Notes: a model not told the origin generated them from the letters alone. 64,000 bases of DNA from Pontibacter roseus DSM 17521 (GCF_000373265.1 NZ_KB890762.1:1002833-1066832), one strand, 5' to 3'. Positions 46,418 through 55,444 are shown, counted from the first letter of the stretch. A program made the numbers and translations.

Positions 46418-46539
46418 AGCTGTAATTGTAATGACGAATCAAGGGTTAGGAATCATGGATGAGTGATTGACTAACTGGTGCAGCCCACTTTCATGTAAAG
46501 GCTTCTTCAGTTATTCATTTATAGTCATTATTCGTATTT

Positions 46540-46585
46540 CTTATTTTTTAATTCGTAATTCGTAACTCTTAATTCGTAATTAATA
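46540..46585. repeat. AATTCGTAATTCGTAA degenerate tandem repeat
   Basis: Three to four copies of the word AATTCGTAA upstream of the DUF4290 gene, with TAATTC spacers. A similar patch lies at 16468-16500. Confidence 0.55.
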
Positions 46586-46587
46586 AG

Positions 46588-47295
46588 ATGGAAGCTAGTA
46601 CTACCTTTAAGCAAGAGCTGTTGCTGCGCGAATACGGCAGAAACGTACAGGATCTTGTGAACCACATACTCCGAATAGAAGACAGAGCCGAACGTACGCG
46701 CCTGTCCTACCTGCTGGTCAACCTGATGGCGAAGCTCAACCCGCAGCTCCGGGAAACGCAGGACTATGCACAGAAACTGTGGAACCACCTCTACGTGATG
46801 TCCGGCTCAAAGCTCGATGTGGACGCTCCTTACCCGCTTAGCGCGATGGAGTACCTCAACGACAAGCCGCAACCTATGGAGTATCCGCTGAACACACCCC
46901 GGTATAAGCATTACGGCCAGAACGTGGAGCTCCTGATTCAGCGCGCCACCGAACTGGAGGATGAGAAAGAGCGCGAGGCCGCCATCATCTCTATCGGCAA
47001 GCTGATGAAGACCCTCTACCGCTCCTACAACAAAGACAGCATCACCGATGACGTGATTCTGACCGATATCCAGCAGATTTCCAAAGGAAAGCTGAACATG
47101 GACCTGGCCTACATCGAGAGCAACAATCTGTTTGAGTCCGTAGGAGGCAGAGCACAGCAGGATAGCAGCAGTAGCAACCGCCCACAACAGCAGCAACAGC
47201 AAAACCGCAGCGGCGACAGCAACCGCGGCGGAGGCGACAACCGTGGCCGCAAAAACGTAAGAACGACTTCTTCCAACCAAAGAAATAAACAGTAA
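46588..47295 (+). CDS. DUF4290 protein
   Basis: A 235-residue Bacteroidetes-specific protein. The conserved part is residues 5-185 (REYGRNVQDLVNHILRIEDR, ETQDYAQKLWNHLYVM, PRYKHYGQNVELLIQRA). The tail (190-235) is Ser/Asn/Gln/Arg-rich, with a Gln run and Arg-Gly repeats, which could bind RNA. It ends 3 bp before murA, as is usual in the phylum. Function is unknown. Confidence 0.88.
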   Translation: MEASTTFKQELLLREYGRNVQDLVNHILRIEDRAERTRLSYLLVNLMAKLNPQLRETQDYAQKLWNHLYVMSGSKLDVDAPYPLSAMEYLNDKPQPMEYPLNTPRYKHYGQNVELLIQRATELEDEKEREAAIISIGKLMKTLYRSYNKDSITDDVILTDIQQISKGKLNMDLAYIESNNLFESVGGRAQQDSSSSNRPQQQQQQNRSGDSNRGGGDNRGRKNVRTTSSNQRNKQ

Positions 47296-47298
47296 TAA

Positions 47299-48603
47299 AT
47301 GGCTTCATTTGAAGTAATAGGCGGCAACAAGCTGCGTGGCGACATTTATCCGCAAGGCGCTAAAAACGAAGCCCTGCAGATACTGTGTGCCGTGCTGCTG
47401 ACGTCTGAACCTGTCACCATCTCCAATGTTCCGGACATCCGGGACGTGAACAAACTCATTGAACTGCTACGCGACCTGGGTGTGACCGTAAAACGCGAAG
47501 CAGCGGATACCTATACCTTCCAGGCAGACAACATCAACCTGGATTACCTTGAGACTGAAAGCTTTGTAGAACATGGCCGCGCCATCAGAGGCTCGGTGAT
47601 GATTGTAGGACCGATGCTCGCCCGATTTGGAAAGGCGAAAATGCCCAAGCCAGGCGGTGACAAGATAGGTCGACGCCGGCTGGACACGCACTTCATCGGT
47701 TTCGAAAAGCTGGGCGCCAAGTTCAGCTACGACTCCGAAGACAGCTTCTATACCGTGACGTCTGAGAAGCTGAAGGGAGCCTACATGCTCCTGGACGAAG
47801 CCTCTGTGACCGGTACAGCCAACATCCTGATGGCAGCTGTGCTGGCCGAAGGAACAACCACCATCTACAATGCCGCCTGCGAGCCTTACGTGCAGCAGCT
47901 TTGCCGTATGCTCAACCGCATGGGTGCGCGCATCAGCGGCATCGGCTCCAACCTGTTGGTGATTGAGGGAGTCGACAATCTGGGTGGCACAGAACACCGC
48001 ATGCTGCCCGATATGATTGAAATCGGTTCCTTTATTGGTCTGGCCGCTATGACCGGCTCTGAAATCACCATCAAGGACTGCCAGATTTCCGAACTCGGCT
48101 TAATTCCAGACACGTTCCAGCGCCTGGGCATCAAAATGGAGTTCCGCGGCGATGATATCTTCATACCGGAGCAGGACCGCTACGAAGTGGATACATACAT
48201 TGACGGAAGCATCCTGAACATTTCGGACCATACCTGGCCTGGCCTGACGCCTGACCTGCTGAGCGTGGCGCTCGTAGTGGCGACACAGGCAAAGGGTACG
48301 GTGCTGGTGCATCAGAAAATGTTCGAGAGCCGTCTCTTCTTCGTGGATAAGCTCATTGACATGGGGGCCCAGATTATCCTCTGTGACCCGCACCGCGCTA
48401 CTGTTATTGGGCAGAACAAGCAGATTCCGCTCCGCGGCATTCGCATGACCTCCCCTGACATCCGCGCCGGCGTAGCGCTACTTATCGCTGCTCTGTCTGC
48501 AGAAGGCACCAGCATCATCGACAACGTAGAACAGATTGACCGCGGTTATCAGAACATCGACGGCCGCCTGAACGCACTAGGTGCTCAGATACGAAGACTG
48601 TAA
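47299..48603 (+). CDS. murA: UDP-GlcNAc 1-carboxyvinyltransferase MurA, Asp in place of the active-site Cys
   Basis: First committed step of peptidoglycan synthesis: transfers enolpyruvate to UDP-GlcNAc. The 434-residue protein has Lys22-Asn23 (AKNEAL) and the flexible loop at residues 117-130. There the usual GGCxIG cysteine is Asp121 (PGGDKIGRRRLD). A C-to-D change at this position confers fosfomycin insensitivity in other bacteria, so intrinsic tolerance is predicted. Followed by a long hairpin. Co-transcribed with DUF4290. Confidence 0.95.
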   Translation: MASFEVIGGNKLRGDIYPQGAKNEALQILCAVLLTSEPVTISNVPDIRDVNKLIELLRDLGVTVKREAADTYTFQADNINLDYLETESFVEHGRAIRGSVMIVGPMLARFGKAKMPKPGGDKIGRRRLDTHFIGFEKLGAKFSYDSEDSFYTVTSEKLKGAYMLLDEASVTGTANILMAAVLAEGTTTIYNAACEPYVQQLCRMLNRMGARISGIGSNLLVIEGVDNLGGTEHRMLPDMIEIGSFIGLAAMTGSEITIKDCQISELGLIPDTFQRLGIKMEFRGDDIFIPEQDRYEVDTYIDGSILNISDHTWPGLTPDLLSVALVVATQAKGTVLVHQKMFESRLFFVDKLIDMGAQIILCDPHRATVIGQNKQIPLRGIRMTSPDIRAGVALLIAALSAEGTSIIDNVEQIDRGYQNIDGRLNALGAQIRRL

Positions 48604-48621
48604 ACTTAATTATGAATTCTC

Positions 48622-48664
48622 ACAAACAGCAAGAGCACCTGATGAAGGTGCTCTTGCTGTTTGT
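48622..48664 (+). terminator. terminator-like hairpin after murA
   Basis: Perfect 19-bp stem (arms 48622-48640 and 48646-48664), loop GATGA, 18 bp after the murA stop. No clear T-tract follows, so it may act as an RNA stabiliser instead. Confidence 0.7.
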
Positions 48665-48814
48665 AGGGTATGGCTGGTTAGAGTCTGTTCTTGTGATGGA
48701 CGATGTAGGTTGCATCCTAGCTATAACCTTTAAGTATACCTCTTGTCTTAACCCACCCCTGCCTATCCAAGGAAAGATGCCTGCCCGAGTACTGACAGGC
48801 TTAGGAACGCATGC

Positions 48815-49014
48815 TGTCATTCCCACGAAAGGAGAATCTCACGCCATTCGGGCCGCGGTTCGAGCGCCAGCGCAGATGCGGGTTTTGTGAGGGAGTCGAG
48901 GCAGCAGAGGAAGGAACCGGTTTAGAACAATCAAGCATGTCTCACCGCCCGTTCCCGCTCCGCTCGCACCGGCTGCAGTATTGGTAACAGATTCCTCCTT
49001 TCGTGGGAATGACA
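48815..49014. repeat. 200-bp repeat element, copy A (MITE/REP-like)
   Basis: Bounded by terminal inverted repeats of about 24 bp: TGTCATTCCCACGAAAGGAG at the left and its complement at the right end. Interior is GC-rich with no reading frame. Copy B at 60479-60680 is homologous over the full length in opposite orientation. Similarity continues some 25 bp beyond 49014. Confidence 0.8.
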
Positions 49015-49167
49015 GAATGGGTATGGGGATGACAGTGGAGCCATCCAGGCCTAGGTATAGCCGTCAGGTATAGTAAGGCATGCTTACAACAACAGCTACA
49101 GAGGGAAGACAACTGCCAAGTGCACTTTGTGGCGCTCCACTGTTCGAGCGGTCAGCGAGTTTGGAGC

Positions 49168-49202
49168 GTCTTGACTTTTTTGCTTACTTTTTGTGTCAAG
49201 AC
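49168..49202. repeat. GTCTTGAC palindrome
   Basis: 35-nt inverted repeat: GTCTTGAC at the left and GTCAAGAC at the right enclose T-rich and A/T words (CTTTTTTGCTTACTTTTTGT). Short intergenic sequences of this type are frequent in related genomes, to my memory; no function is known. Confidence 0.5.
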
Positions 49203-49295
49203 AAAAAGTGAGTGCCCGCCGCACAGGTGAGGCTACAAAGCAAAGCAGCGAGCAGGCAACAAAGACAACAGCTACAAAGCAGCATTAAGACTAAA

Positions 49296-50480
49296 CTACT
49301 CCTGCTCTTTACTCTCTCCTCTCCTGCTGCCACGGTATAACTCATATTTCAGCAGGCGGCAGTCTATTGCGCCGTTGTACAGGGGGGTACGTCGAGAGGC
49401 GCGGAGGCCGATGTTCTTGGCTGCCTCCAAATTGCCGGTCAGTACAAAGGCATCGAAGCCCTGGTAGTTGTTTTTGAGGGTGTCGCCAATCTGCTTGTAG
49501 AGTTGGTTGATGTCATCTGAAACAATGCGCTCGTTGTAAGGCGGGTTCATGACCAGCACACCCTGGTCGGCCGGGGCATTGGTCTGGAAGAAATCAGCCT
49601 CTTCCACTTTGATGATATGCTCCAAGCCAGCATTTTCGATGTTCTTGCGGGCTGCGGCCACGTAATCCGCGTCGATGTCGTAACCGATGATGGTCGCCTG
49701 CGGCTCCCTTCTTTCGCGGGCCTCTGCCGTTTTCCAGACCATCTCAAACAGTTCCTGATTGTAATCCTTCCAACTCTCGAAGGCAAAGGGGTCGCGGCGG
49801 AAAATGCCGGGGGCGACGTTTTGTGCCATCAGCGTGGCCTCAATCAGGAAGGTGCCGGAACCACACATGGGGTCTACAAAAGGGGATTTCCTGTCCCAAC
49901 CTGAAAGCGAGATGATGCCGGCGGCGAGCACTTCGTTGAGTGGTGCCACGTTGGTCTGAAGGCGGTAACCGCGGCGGTGCAGCGAATCGCCTGAAGAGTC
50001 GAGTGACAGGGTGACCATGTTCTCGTGCATGTGCAGGTTGAGGCGCACATCCGGTCGGATTCGGTCCACGGAGGGACGCTCGCCGGTAGCTTTGCGGAAC
50101 TGGTCTACAATGGCGTCTTTGGTCAGCTGCGCTACAAAAAGTGAGTGCTCGAAGGTGGAATGGCTCACTACGGCGTCAATGGCAAAGGTCTGCTTCAGGT
50201 CGAACACTTCAGACCAGTTCGTTTTCTGCACCTGCTCGTACAAATCCTGCTCGTTGCGAGCCTTGAAATTGCGAATAGGCTTCAGGATGCGGATGGCAGT
50301 GCGGCACCACAGGTTCGCCTCGTACAGTTGCCGCAGGTTCCCGGAAAAGCTTACCGCACGGTTCCCAACTTTGACGAACTCCATATCCAGCGCCCGAAGC
50401 TCCTCGGCCAGTACTTCTTCCAGCCCTGTGAGTGTGGTCGCAATCATGTTGAAGTTATCGCTCTGCTTTTGTTTTGCCAT
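49296..50480 (-). CDS. THUMP-domain class I RNA methyltransferase (RlmL/YpsC-like)
   Basis: Probable 23S rRNA guanine-N2 methyltransferase of the RlmK/L N-terminal type. The 394-residue product has an N-terminal THUMP-containing region (residues about 45-160), the SAM motif DPMCGSGTF (203-211), IGYDIDADYVAAARKNIENAG, and the catalytic NPPY (312-315). It is often annotated as an adenine-specific DNA methylase, but the THUMP domain points to RNA. Monocistronic with its own promoter. Confidence 0.88.
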   Translation of the reverse strand: MAKQKQSDNFNMIATTLTGLEEVLAEELRALDMEFVKVGNRAVSFSGNLRQLYEANLWCRTAIRILKPIRNFKARNEQDLYEQVQKTNWSEVFDLKQTFAIDAVVSHSTFEHSLFVAQLTKDAIVDQFRKATGERPSVDRIRPDVRLNLHMHENMVTLSLDSSGDSLHRRGYRLQTNVAPLNEVLAAGIISLSGWDRKSPFVDPMCGSGTFLIEATLMAQNVAPGIFRRDPFAFESWKDYNQELFEMVWKTAEARERREPQATIIGYDIDADYVAAARKNIENAGLEHIIKVEEADFFQTNAPADQGVLVMNPPYNERIVSDDINQLYKQIGDTLKNNYQGFDAFVLTGNLEAAKNIGLRASRRTPLYNGAIDCRLLKYELYRGSRRGESKEQE

Positions 50481-50500
50481 TGTCTTGCTTGTATAAAGTA

Positions 50501-50508
50501 CAAAGATA
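50501..50508 (-). promoter_or_regulatory. -7 element of the RNA methyltransferase promoter
   Basis: Minus-strand TATCTTTG, 21 bp before the start codon. Confidence 0.55.
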
Positions 50509-50689
50509 GCGAGTTTAGGAGTTAGAAAGTTGGGAAGTTTAGGACTTGAGAAGGTATAGCACTGCTGATATGAACTTGTTGCTCGTTCAGGTATTAGTAA
50601 AGCATTCCCTACTAAGGCATGTGCTTCGAGCTCGTTCCAGCAATAGCCAGAGTAGGATTGTACTTCATAACTGTTCTTTCCTAAACTCT

Positions 50690-50727
50690 CTAACTTTCTA
50701 ACTTCCTTTCAACTCTTAACTCTTACA
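50690..50727. repeat. AACTCTTAACTC pyrimidine-rich simple repeat before murB
   Basis: Units of the form CTAACTTTCTAACTTCC and AACTCTTAACTCTTAC. It lies just upstream of the murB -7 element and could include part of the -33 region. Confidence 0.45.
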
Positions 50728-50729
50728 CC

Positions 50730-50737
50730 TATTTTTG
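50730..50737 (+). promoter_or_regulatory. -7 element of the murB promoter
   Basis: TATTTTTG, 17 bp before the murB ATG, so the leader would be about 10 nt. Confidence 0.6.
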
Positions 50738-50753
50738 CTGCAAATAGCCGCCT

Positions 50754-51770
50754 ATGAAATTCGAGTCCGACTTCTCTCTAAAACCCTACAATACCTTTGG
50801 CATCGATGTCAAGGCAAAACTCTTCGTGCGCTTTGACAATGTGCAGGAACTGCAGGATCTGCTGCAAAGGCCGGAGGTAAAGGAGGAGCAGAAGCTCATT
50901 CTGGGGGGCGGCAGCAACGTGCTGTTCACTAAAGACTATGACGGCATCGTGCTGCAAAACGGCATCAAAGGTATGGAAGTGGTGCAGGAGGACGAGAAGT
51001 TTGCCTATGTCAAAGCCGGCGGCGGAGAGGTATGGCACAACCTGGTGCTCTTCAGCCTGGAGCACAACCTGGGGGGCATCGAGAACCTCTCACTGATACC
51101 GGGTACCGTGGGGGCCGCCCCGCTGCAGAACATCGGGGCCTATGGCGTGGAACTGAAAGATGTGTTTCACCAACTGGAGGCCGTGCACCTGGCCACCGGC
51201 GAGTTGCATACCTTTGACGCTGAGGCCTGCCGCTTCGGCTACCGCGAGAGCGTGTTCAAGCACGAGGCCAAAGGAGAATACATCGTAACAGCAGTTATAC
51301 TCAGGCTGCACAAGCAGCACCAACTCAACACCTCTTATGGTGCTATTAAGACTACCCTGGAGGAGATGCAGGTGCAGCAGCCTACTATACACGACGTGAG
51401 TGCGGCCGTTTGCCACATCCGTCGCAGCAAATTACCTGACCCTGCCCAGATTGGAAACGCAGGCAGCTTCTTCAAAAACCCCGAAATACCCACGCTGCTC
51501 TACGATGTACTGAAGGAGCAGTACCCTGATATGCCTGCTTACCCTGTGTCAGAGGCCACGGTGAAGGTGCCCGCAGGCTGGCTGATTGAGCAGTGCGGCT
51601 GGAAAGGCAAAGTGGTAGAGAATTACGGCGTGCATAAAAACCAGGCGCTGGTACTGGTGAACTACGGTGGCGCCAAGGGCGAAAACGTGGTGAAACTGGC
51701 TTACGATATCATCCAATCGGTGCAGGAGAAGTTCGGCATCACGCTGCATCCGGAGGTGAATATCCTGTAG
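50754..51770 (+). CDS. murB: UDP-N-acetylenolpyruvoylglucosamine reductase MurB
   Basis: FAD enzyme that reduces the MurA product to UDP-MurNAc. The 338-residue protein begins with the substrate loop SLKPYNTFGIDVKAK, has the FAD motif LGGGSNVLFTKDYDG, and IPGTVGAAPLQNIGAYG, GYRESVFKHE, and NAGSFFKNPEI with the catalytic Ser. Length and the Tyr-loop pattern match type I. It is 3 kb away from murA on the same strand. Confidence 0.95.
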   Translation: MKFESDFSLKPYNTFGIDVKAKLFVRFDNVQELQDLLQRPEVKEEQKLILGGGSNVLFTKDYDGIVLQNGIKGMEVVQEDEKFAYVKAGGGEVWHNLVLFSLEHNLGGIENLSLIPGTVGAAPLQNIGAYGVELKDVFHQLEAVHLATGELHTFDAEACRFGYRESVFKHEAKGEYIVTAVILRLHKQHQLNTSYGAIKTTLEEMQVQQPTIHDVSAAVCHIRRSKLPDPAQIGNAGSFFKNPEIPTLLYDVLKEQYPDMPAYPVSEATVKVPAGWLIEQCGWKGKVVENYGVHKNQALVLVNYGGAKGENVVKLAYDIIQSVQEKFGITLHPEVNIL

Positions 51771-51873
51771 ACAAATTTTATAGAGGAACTCACAAAATTT
51801 TAGCCAAAAGCGCCAAACTAAATCATAGAAGCTGCGATATATAGGGTATAACTCCTTTAAATTAAATACCCTT

Positions 51874-52308
51874 ATGAATATCGTTACAATGCGCTTACTG
51901 CTGCTATTGTTGGCAGCTACAGTACTTTTCACATCCTGTGACAAGGATGAAGACACCGAGCCTACCAGAACCGACATCATCGTTGCCCACGAGTGGAAAG
52001 GGGAACGCATCTTGGTGAACGGGTTTGACGTGTCGAGCAGACCGGAAATCCAGGACATGCTGCTCGACATCAAGAGCACTACCCTCGCGCTGCGCCGCGA
52101 CGGCACCTATACCGCTGTCTATAACCAGAACGGCACCAGCCAGACTTCCACGGGCAAGTGGGCTTTCAAAGAAGACGACACCATCCTGTTCATTGACCTG
52201 TTGGGCGACCTGCAGATTATCTCCCTCACCGACGACAACATGAACCTGTTTAAGACAATAGAGCAGAACGGGATGATGTTTGACGCGGAGGTGCAATTTG
52301 TCAAATAA
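51874..52308 (+). CDS. lipocalin-like lipoprotein (paralogue 1)
   Basis: A 144-residue lipoprotein: signal peptide with lipobox Cys22 (TSCDKDED), then a small beta-rich domain (HEWKGERILVNGFDV, LRRDGTYTAVYNQNG, TGKWAFKEDDTILFID). This is the pattern of calycin-like small Bacteroidetes lipoproteins. Function is unknown. A second gene of the same design follows at 52498. Confidence 0.78.
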   Translation: MNIVTMRLLLLLLAATVLFTSCDKDEDTEPTRTDIIVAHEWKGERILVNGFDVSSRPEIQDMLLDIKSTTLALRRDGTYTAVYNQNGTSQTSTGKWAFKEDDTILFIDLLGDLQIISLTDDNMNLFKTIEQNGMMFDAEVQFVK

Positions 52309-52497
52309 GCCATCTATGTGGTCTGCCGGAAAGGTATAGCATTGGCCGCTTTCGTTGGGATTTCAGGATTTTATACAGACCTTTAGTACCATGTCTCGCC
52401 TTCGGGACATTATCGATTACCTGAGGCTGCAATTGCCGAAGACCTATAGATGACATAAGCCTCAGGACATTCATTTGAAACCTCTAATTTCTATCCT

Positions 52498-52938
52498 ATG
52501 AAATTCCAACGATTACTCTCCCTCCTATTTGCGTTGCTGCTGGTTACGTCTCTCACAGGTTGTGGCAAAGACGATGACAAAGGACCTTCTAACAGAGATT
52601 TCCTCACAGCCGGCACCTGGACGGGTAACGCCATTGTGGTAAACGGGAACGATCTGACGCGTGAGTTCAGAGAGGACGAGGAGTTTCCCTACGACATCAG
52701 CCAGAACACCATCAAGTTTGATAAGGCTGGCACCTACCTGGACAGCTATGGCGGCAGGACGGACAACGGCACCTGGGAGTTTGCCAACGGAGAAAAGGAA
52801 TTGCTCATGGACAAAGGCACCACCAACGAGTATACCCTCATCATCGACAGGCTCAACGACAAGGAATTGTTCCTCTACGAACTTGTTGATGACCCTAACA
52901 TGGGTGCCGTTAAGTTCGAGCTCCGGTTCGTCCGCTAA
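52498..52938 (+). CDS. lipocalin-like lipoprotein (paralogue 2)
   Basis: A 146-residue lipoprotein with lipobox Cys22 (TGCGKDDD) and the same beta-rich layout as the upstream gene (GTWTGNAIVVNGNDLT, FDKAGTYLDSYGGRT, NGTWEFANGEKELLMD). The two align from signal peptide to C-terminus but are divergent, so the duplication is old. A terminator follows. Confidence 0.78.
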   Translation: MKFQRLLSLLFALLLVTSLTGCGKDDDKGPSNRDFLTAGTWTGNAIVVNGNDLTREFREDEEFPYDISQNTIKFDKAGTYLDSYGGRTDNGTWEFANGEKELLMDKGTTNEYTLIIDRLNDKELFLYELVDDPNMGAVKFELRFVR

Positions 52939-52944
52939 AAATAG

Positions 52945-52970
52945 AAAAGGCTCCCTTCTGGGAGCCTTTT
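52945..52970. terminator. terminator, paralogue 2 / mutS2
   Basis: Perfect 11-bp stem (arms 52945-52955 and 52960-52970), TTCT loop, then TTGTTC; the complementary strand carries a T-rich end, so it can serve the convergent mutS2. Confidence 0.85.
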
Positions 52971-52988
52971 TTGTTCATGCTATACCTG

Positions 52989-55394
52989 CTACTTCAGCAC
53001 GGCCAGCGTAGCGCCATCGCCGCCGCGTTCCTCTACCTCGCTGCTCAGGCTGGCCACCTCGCGCACAGAGTACAGGTAATCGCGCACCACCTGACGCAGC
53101 ACGCCGTTGCCGCGGCCGTGTATGATTTTGATTTCCGGTATACCTAGCATGATGGCCTCATCGGTGAAGTTCATCACCTTGTTCAGGGCATCCTCGGCAT
53201 ATTCACCGCGTATGTCGAGCGTTGCCGCAAAGTCGGCCATGCGCTGTGTGATGTTCATGTTGCGGGTATAACCTTCGGCCGCCTCGGCTTTGGCCTTCTT
53301 CTGTTTTGCCGTCTCGGCCTCTGCCCGCTCCAGGTTGTCTACTTTCACAATGGTCTTCAGCCCACCAAACAGTACCTCAGCTGTTTTGCCTTTGATGCCA
53401 ACAATCTGCCCCACGGAGTCCTGCCCCACCAGCGACACATTATCACCTTGTTTCAAAGGTCCTGCGTTGGCGGCTGCTGCCCTGCGGAAGGCCGGCCGCG
53501 GTTCCTCTTTACGGACAACCTCTGTGGCGAAGGTCTCCAGCTCGCGGCGGGCGTTCTTGGTCTGCTCCTTCTCGGCCTGGCTCTGCTTGATTTGCTGAAT
53601 GGTCGCCTCTATTTTCTGGTTAGCGTCCTTGAGCAGCAGCTTAGCCTTGCCTTTCGCTTCGCGCATCACATCCACCTTGCTCTCTTCGAGGTAGTTCTTT
53701 AGCTCAGTGTACTCCTTCACGGAACGCTTCAGCTTCTGCTCCAGGGCATTGGCTTCACGCAATTTCTTCTCGAGTTCCTGTTTCTCCGTCTCCAGTTCTT
53801 CCAGCAGGCGGTCATACCTGATTTTGTCTTTGCCCACCAACGTACTTGCCTTGTCCACGATGTGCTGTGGCAAACCGATTTTCCGGGCAATCTCAATAGC
53901 GAAGGAAGAGCCTGGCTTGCCTATCTCCAGTTGGTAGAGCGGCTGCAGGTTTTTGTGGTCGTAGCGCATGGCCCCGTTCACGATGCCTGGCGTGCGCTCA
54001 GCAAAGTTCTTCAGGTTGGTATAGTGCGTCGTGATGACTCCAAACACCTTGCTGTCGTTGAGGTTCTGCAACACGGCCTCAGCAATGGCGCCACCCAATA
54101 CGGGTTCTGTACCTGTACCGAATTCGTCAATCAGAACAAGGCTCTTGTTGTCGGCCACCGTCACGAATTTCTTCATGTTGGTGAGGTGCGAGCTGTAGGT
54201 ACTTAGGTCGTTCTCAATGGACTGCTCATCCCCGATGTCGATGAAGATGTCGTGGAAGATGCCTGCCTCAGAGTTATCACCTACAGGTATAAGCATACCT
54301 GTCTGCAGCATGTATTGCACCAGTCCCACCGTTTTCAAACTCACAGACTTACCACCAGCATTCGGACCGGAGATAAGCAGGATGCGCTGGTCCCGGGTGA
54401 GCTCCAGGTCCATGGGTATGGTCGGTCTGCCCAGTTGCCGGTGCGACAGGTATAGCAGCGGGTGTATAGCTTGTTTCCAGTCGATGTGCGGGTACTTGTG
54501 CAGCTTCGGCATGGTGGCTTCTACGCGGCGCGCAAAGGCCGCTTTGGCCCGAATGAAGTCCAGCAAGCCCAGGTACTGGTAGGCCTTGCGCAGCTCAGGT
54601 ATGTAGTTGCGCAACGTGTTAGTCAGCCCCATCAGGATGCGGATGAGCTCCCGGTGGTAAGCGTTCTCCAGGTCTTTGATGTCGTTGTTGAGCTCAAAGA
54701 TAGACTCCGGCTCAATGTACACCGTCTGCCCTGTGTTCGACTCGTCGTGAATCAGACCCTTGATGCGGCGCTTGTGCTCGGCTATGACAGGTATAACCAG
54801 GCGGCCCCCGCGGATAGTCGGCTCTGAATCGCCGGGCGTCCAGCCTTCGTTTTTGGCGTGGCGGATGATAGAACTGATGGTCTTGCGCAAGGCACCCTGC
54901 TGGGCAATGAGGTCGCGCTTCAGGCGCTGCAGTTCGGGTGTGGCGTCGTCGCGCACGGCACCGGCATCGTCCACCACTTTGTCGAGGGCGGCGATGAGCG
55001 AGCGCTCCACCATCACGTTGGCACCCAGCGCCTTCAGGGCCTCAAAGGTTCCCTCCTCGGTGCTGGAGATGAAGCGCAGGGAATCGCGGATGGTGCGCAG
55101 CGACATCTTGATTTCGAAGAAGGCCTGCACTTCCAGGAAGGAGCCCACAATGGCTGCTCTGTCGAGGTAGGCGGTTACGTCAAAATAATGTTGTAGCGGA
55201 ATTTCGGCATCGGACTCGAGTAGCTGCTTAAACTCGCTGGTCTGTTCCAGGAGGCGCTGCACCAGGTCGTAGCGGTTCAGGAAGGTCATGCGGTTCACAA
55301 ACTGGCGGCCCAACGGACTCAGACACAGTTCTGACAGCATCTCGCGTACCTGTGCAAACCCAATCTTTATCTCAAAGTTTTCTGGATATATCAA
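52989..55394 (-). CDS. mutS2: MutS2 family protein with Smr domain
   Basis: MutS-like ATPase without the mismatch-recognition domain; characterised homologues suppress recombination or rescue collided ribosomes. The 801-residue product has Walker A GPNAGGKS (residues 343-350), the DEFGTGTEP Walker B, a long charged coiled coil (about 500-640), a KOW-like patch near 670-690, and the C-terminal Smr domain (LDIRGEYAEDAL ... IIHGRGNGVLRQ). Complete. Own promoter; convergent with the lipoprotein genes. Confidence 0.95.
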   Translation of the reverse strand: MIYPENFEIKIGFAQVREMLSELCLSPLGRQFVNRMTFLNRYDLVQRLLEQTSEFKQLLESDAEIPLQHYFDVTAYLDRAAIVGSFLEVQAFFEIKMSLRTIRDSLRFISSTEEGTFEALKALGANVMVERSLIAALDKVVDDAGAVRDDATPELQRLKRDLIAQQGALRKTISSIIRHAKNEGWTPGDSEPTIRGGRLVIPVIAEHKRRIKGLIHDESNTGQTVYIEPESIFELNNDIKDLENAYHRELIRILMGLTNTLRNYIPELRKAYQYLGLLDFIRAKAAFARRVEATMPKLHKYPHIDWKQAIHPLLYLSHRQLGRPTIPMDLELTRDQRILLISGPNAGGKSVSLKTVGLVQYMLQTGMLIPVGDNSEAGIFHDIFIDIGDEQSIENDLSTYSSHLTNMKKFVTVADNKSLVLIDEFGTGTEPVLGGAIAEAVLQNLNDSKVFGVITTHYTNLKNFAERTPGIVNGAMRYDHKNLQPLYQLEIGKPGSSFAIEIARKIGLPQHIVDKASTLVGKDKIRYDRLLEELETEKQELEKKLREANALEQKLKRSVKEYTELKNYLEESKVDVMREAKGKAKLLLKDANQKIEATIQQIKQSQAEKEQTKNARRELETFATEVVRKEEPRPAFRRAAAANAGPLKQGDNVSLVGQDSVGQIVGIKGKTAEVLFGGLKTIVKVDNLERAEAETAKQKKAKAEAAEGYTRNMNITQRMADFAATLDIRGEYAEDALNKVMNFTDEAIMLGIPEIKIIHGRGNGVLRQVVRDYLYSVREVASLSSEVEERGGDGATLAVLK

Positions 55395-55415
55395 TTCTTA
55401 TCTCTTATTTTAAGG

Positions 55416-55423
55416 CAAATTTA
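55416..55423 (-). promoter_or_regulatory. -7 element of the mutS2 promoter
   Basis: Minus-strand TAAATTTG, 22 bp before the start codon. Confidence 0.6.
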
Positions 55424-55444
55424 GCATATTATAACAAGTAGCGG

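Larger units (their letters stand above)
48604..49295. other. 692-bp intergenic region with repeat elements
   Basis: No gene. It contains the murA hairpin, one copy of the 200-bp inverted-repeat element, two AGGTATAG copies 13 bp apart (49053-49060 and 49066-49073), and a separate palindrome at 49168-49202. Confidence 0.7.
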
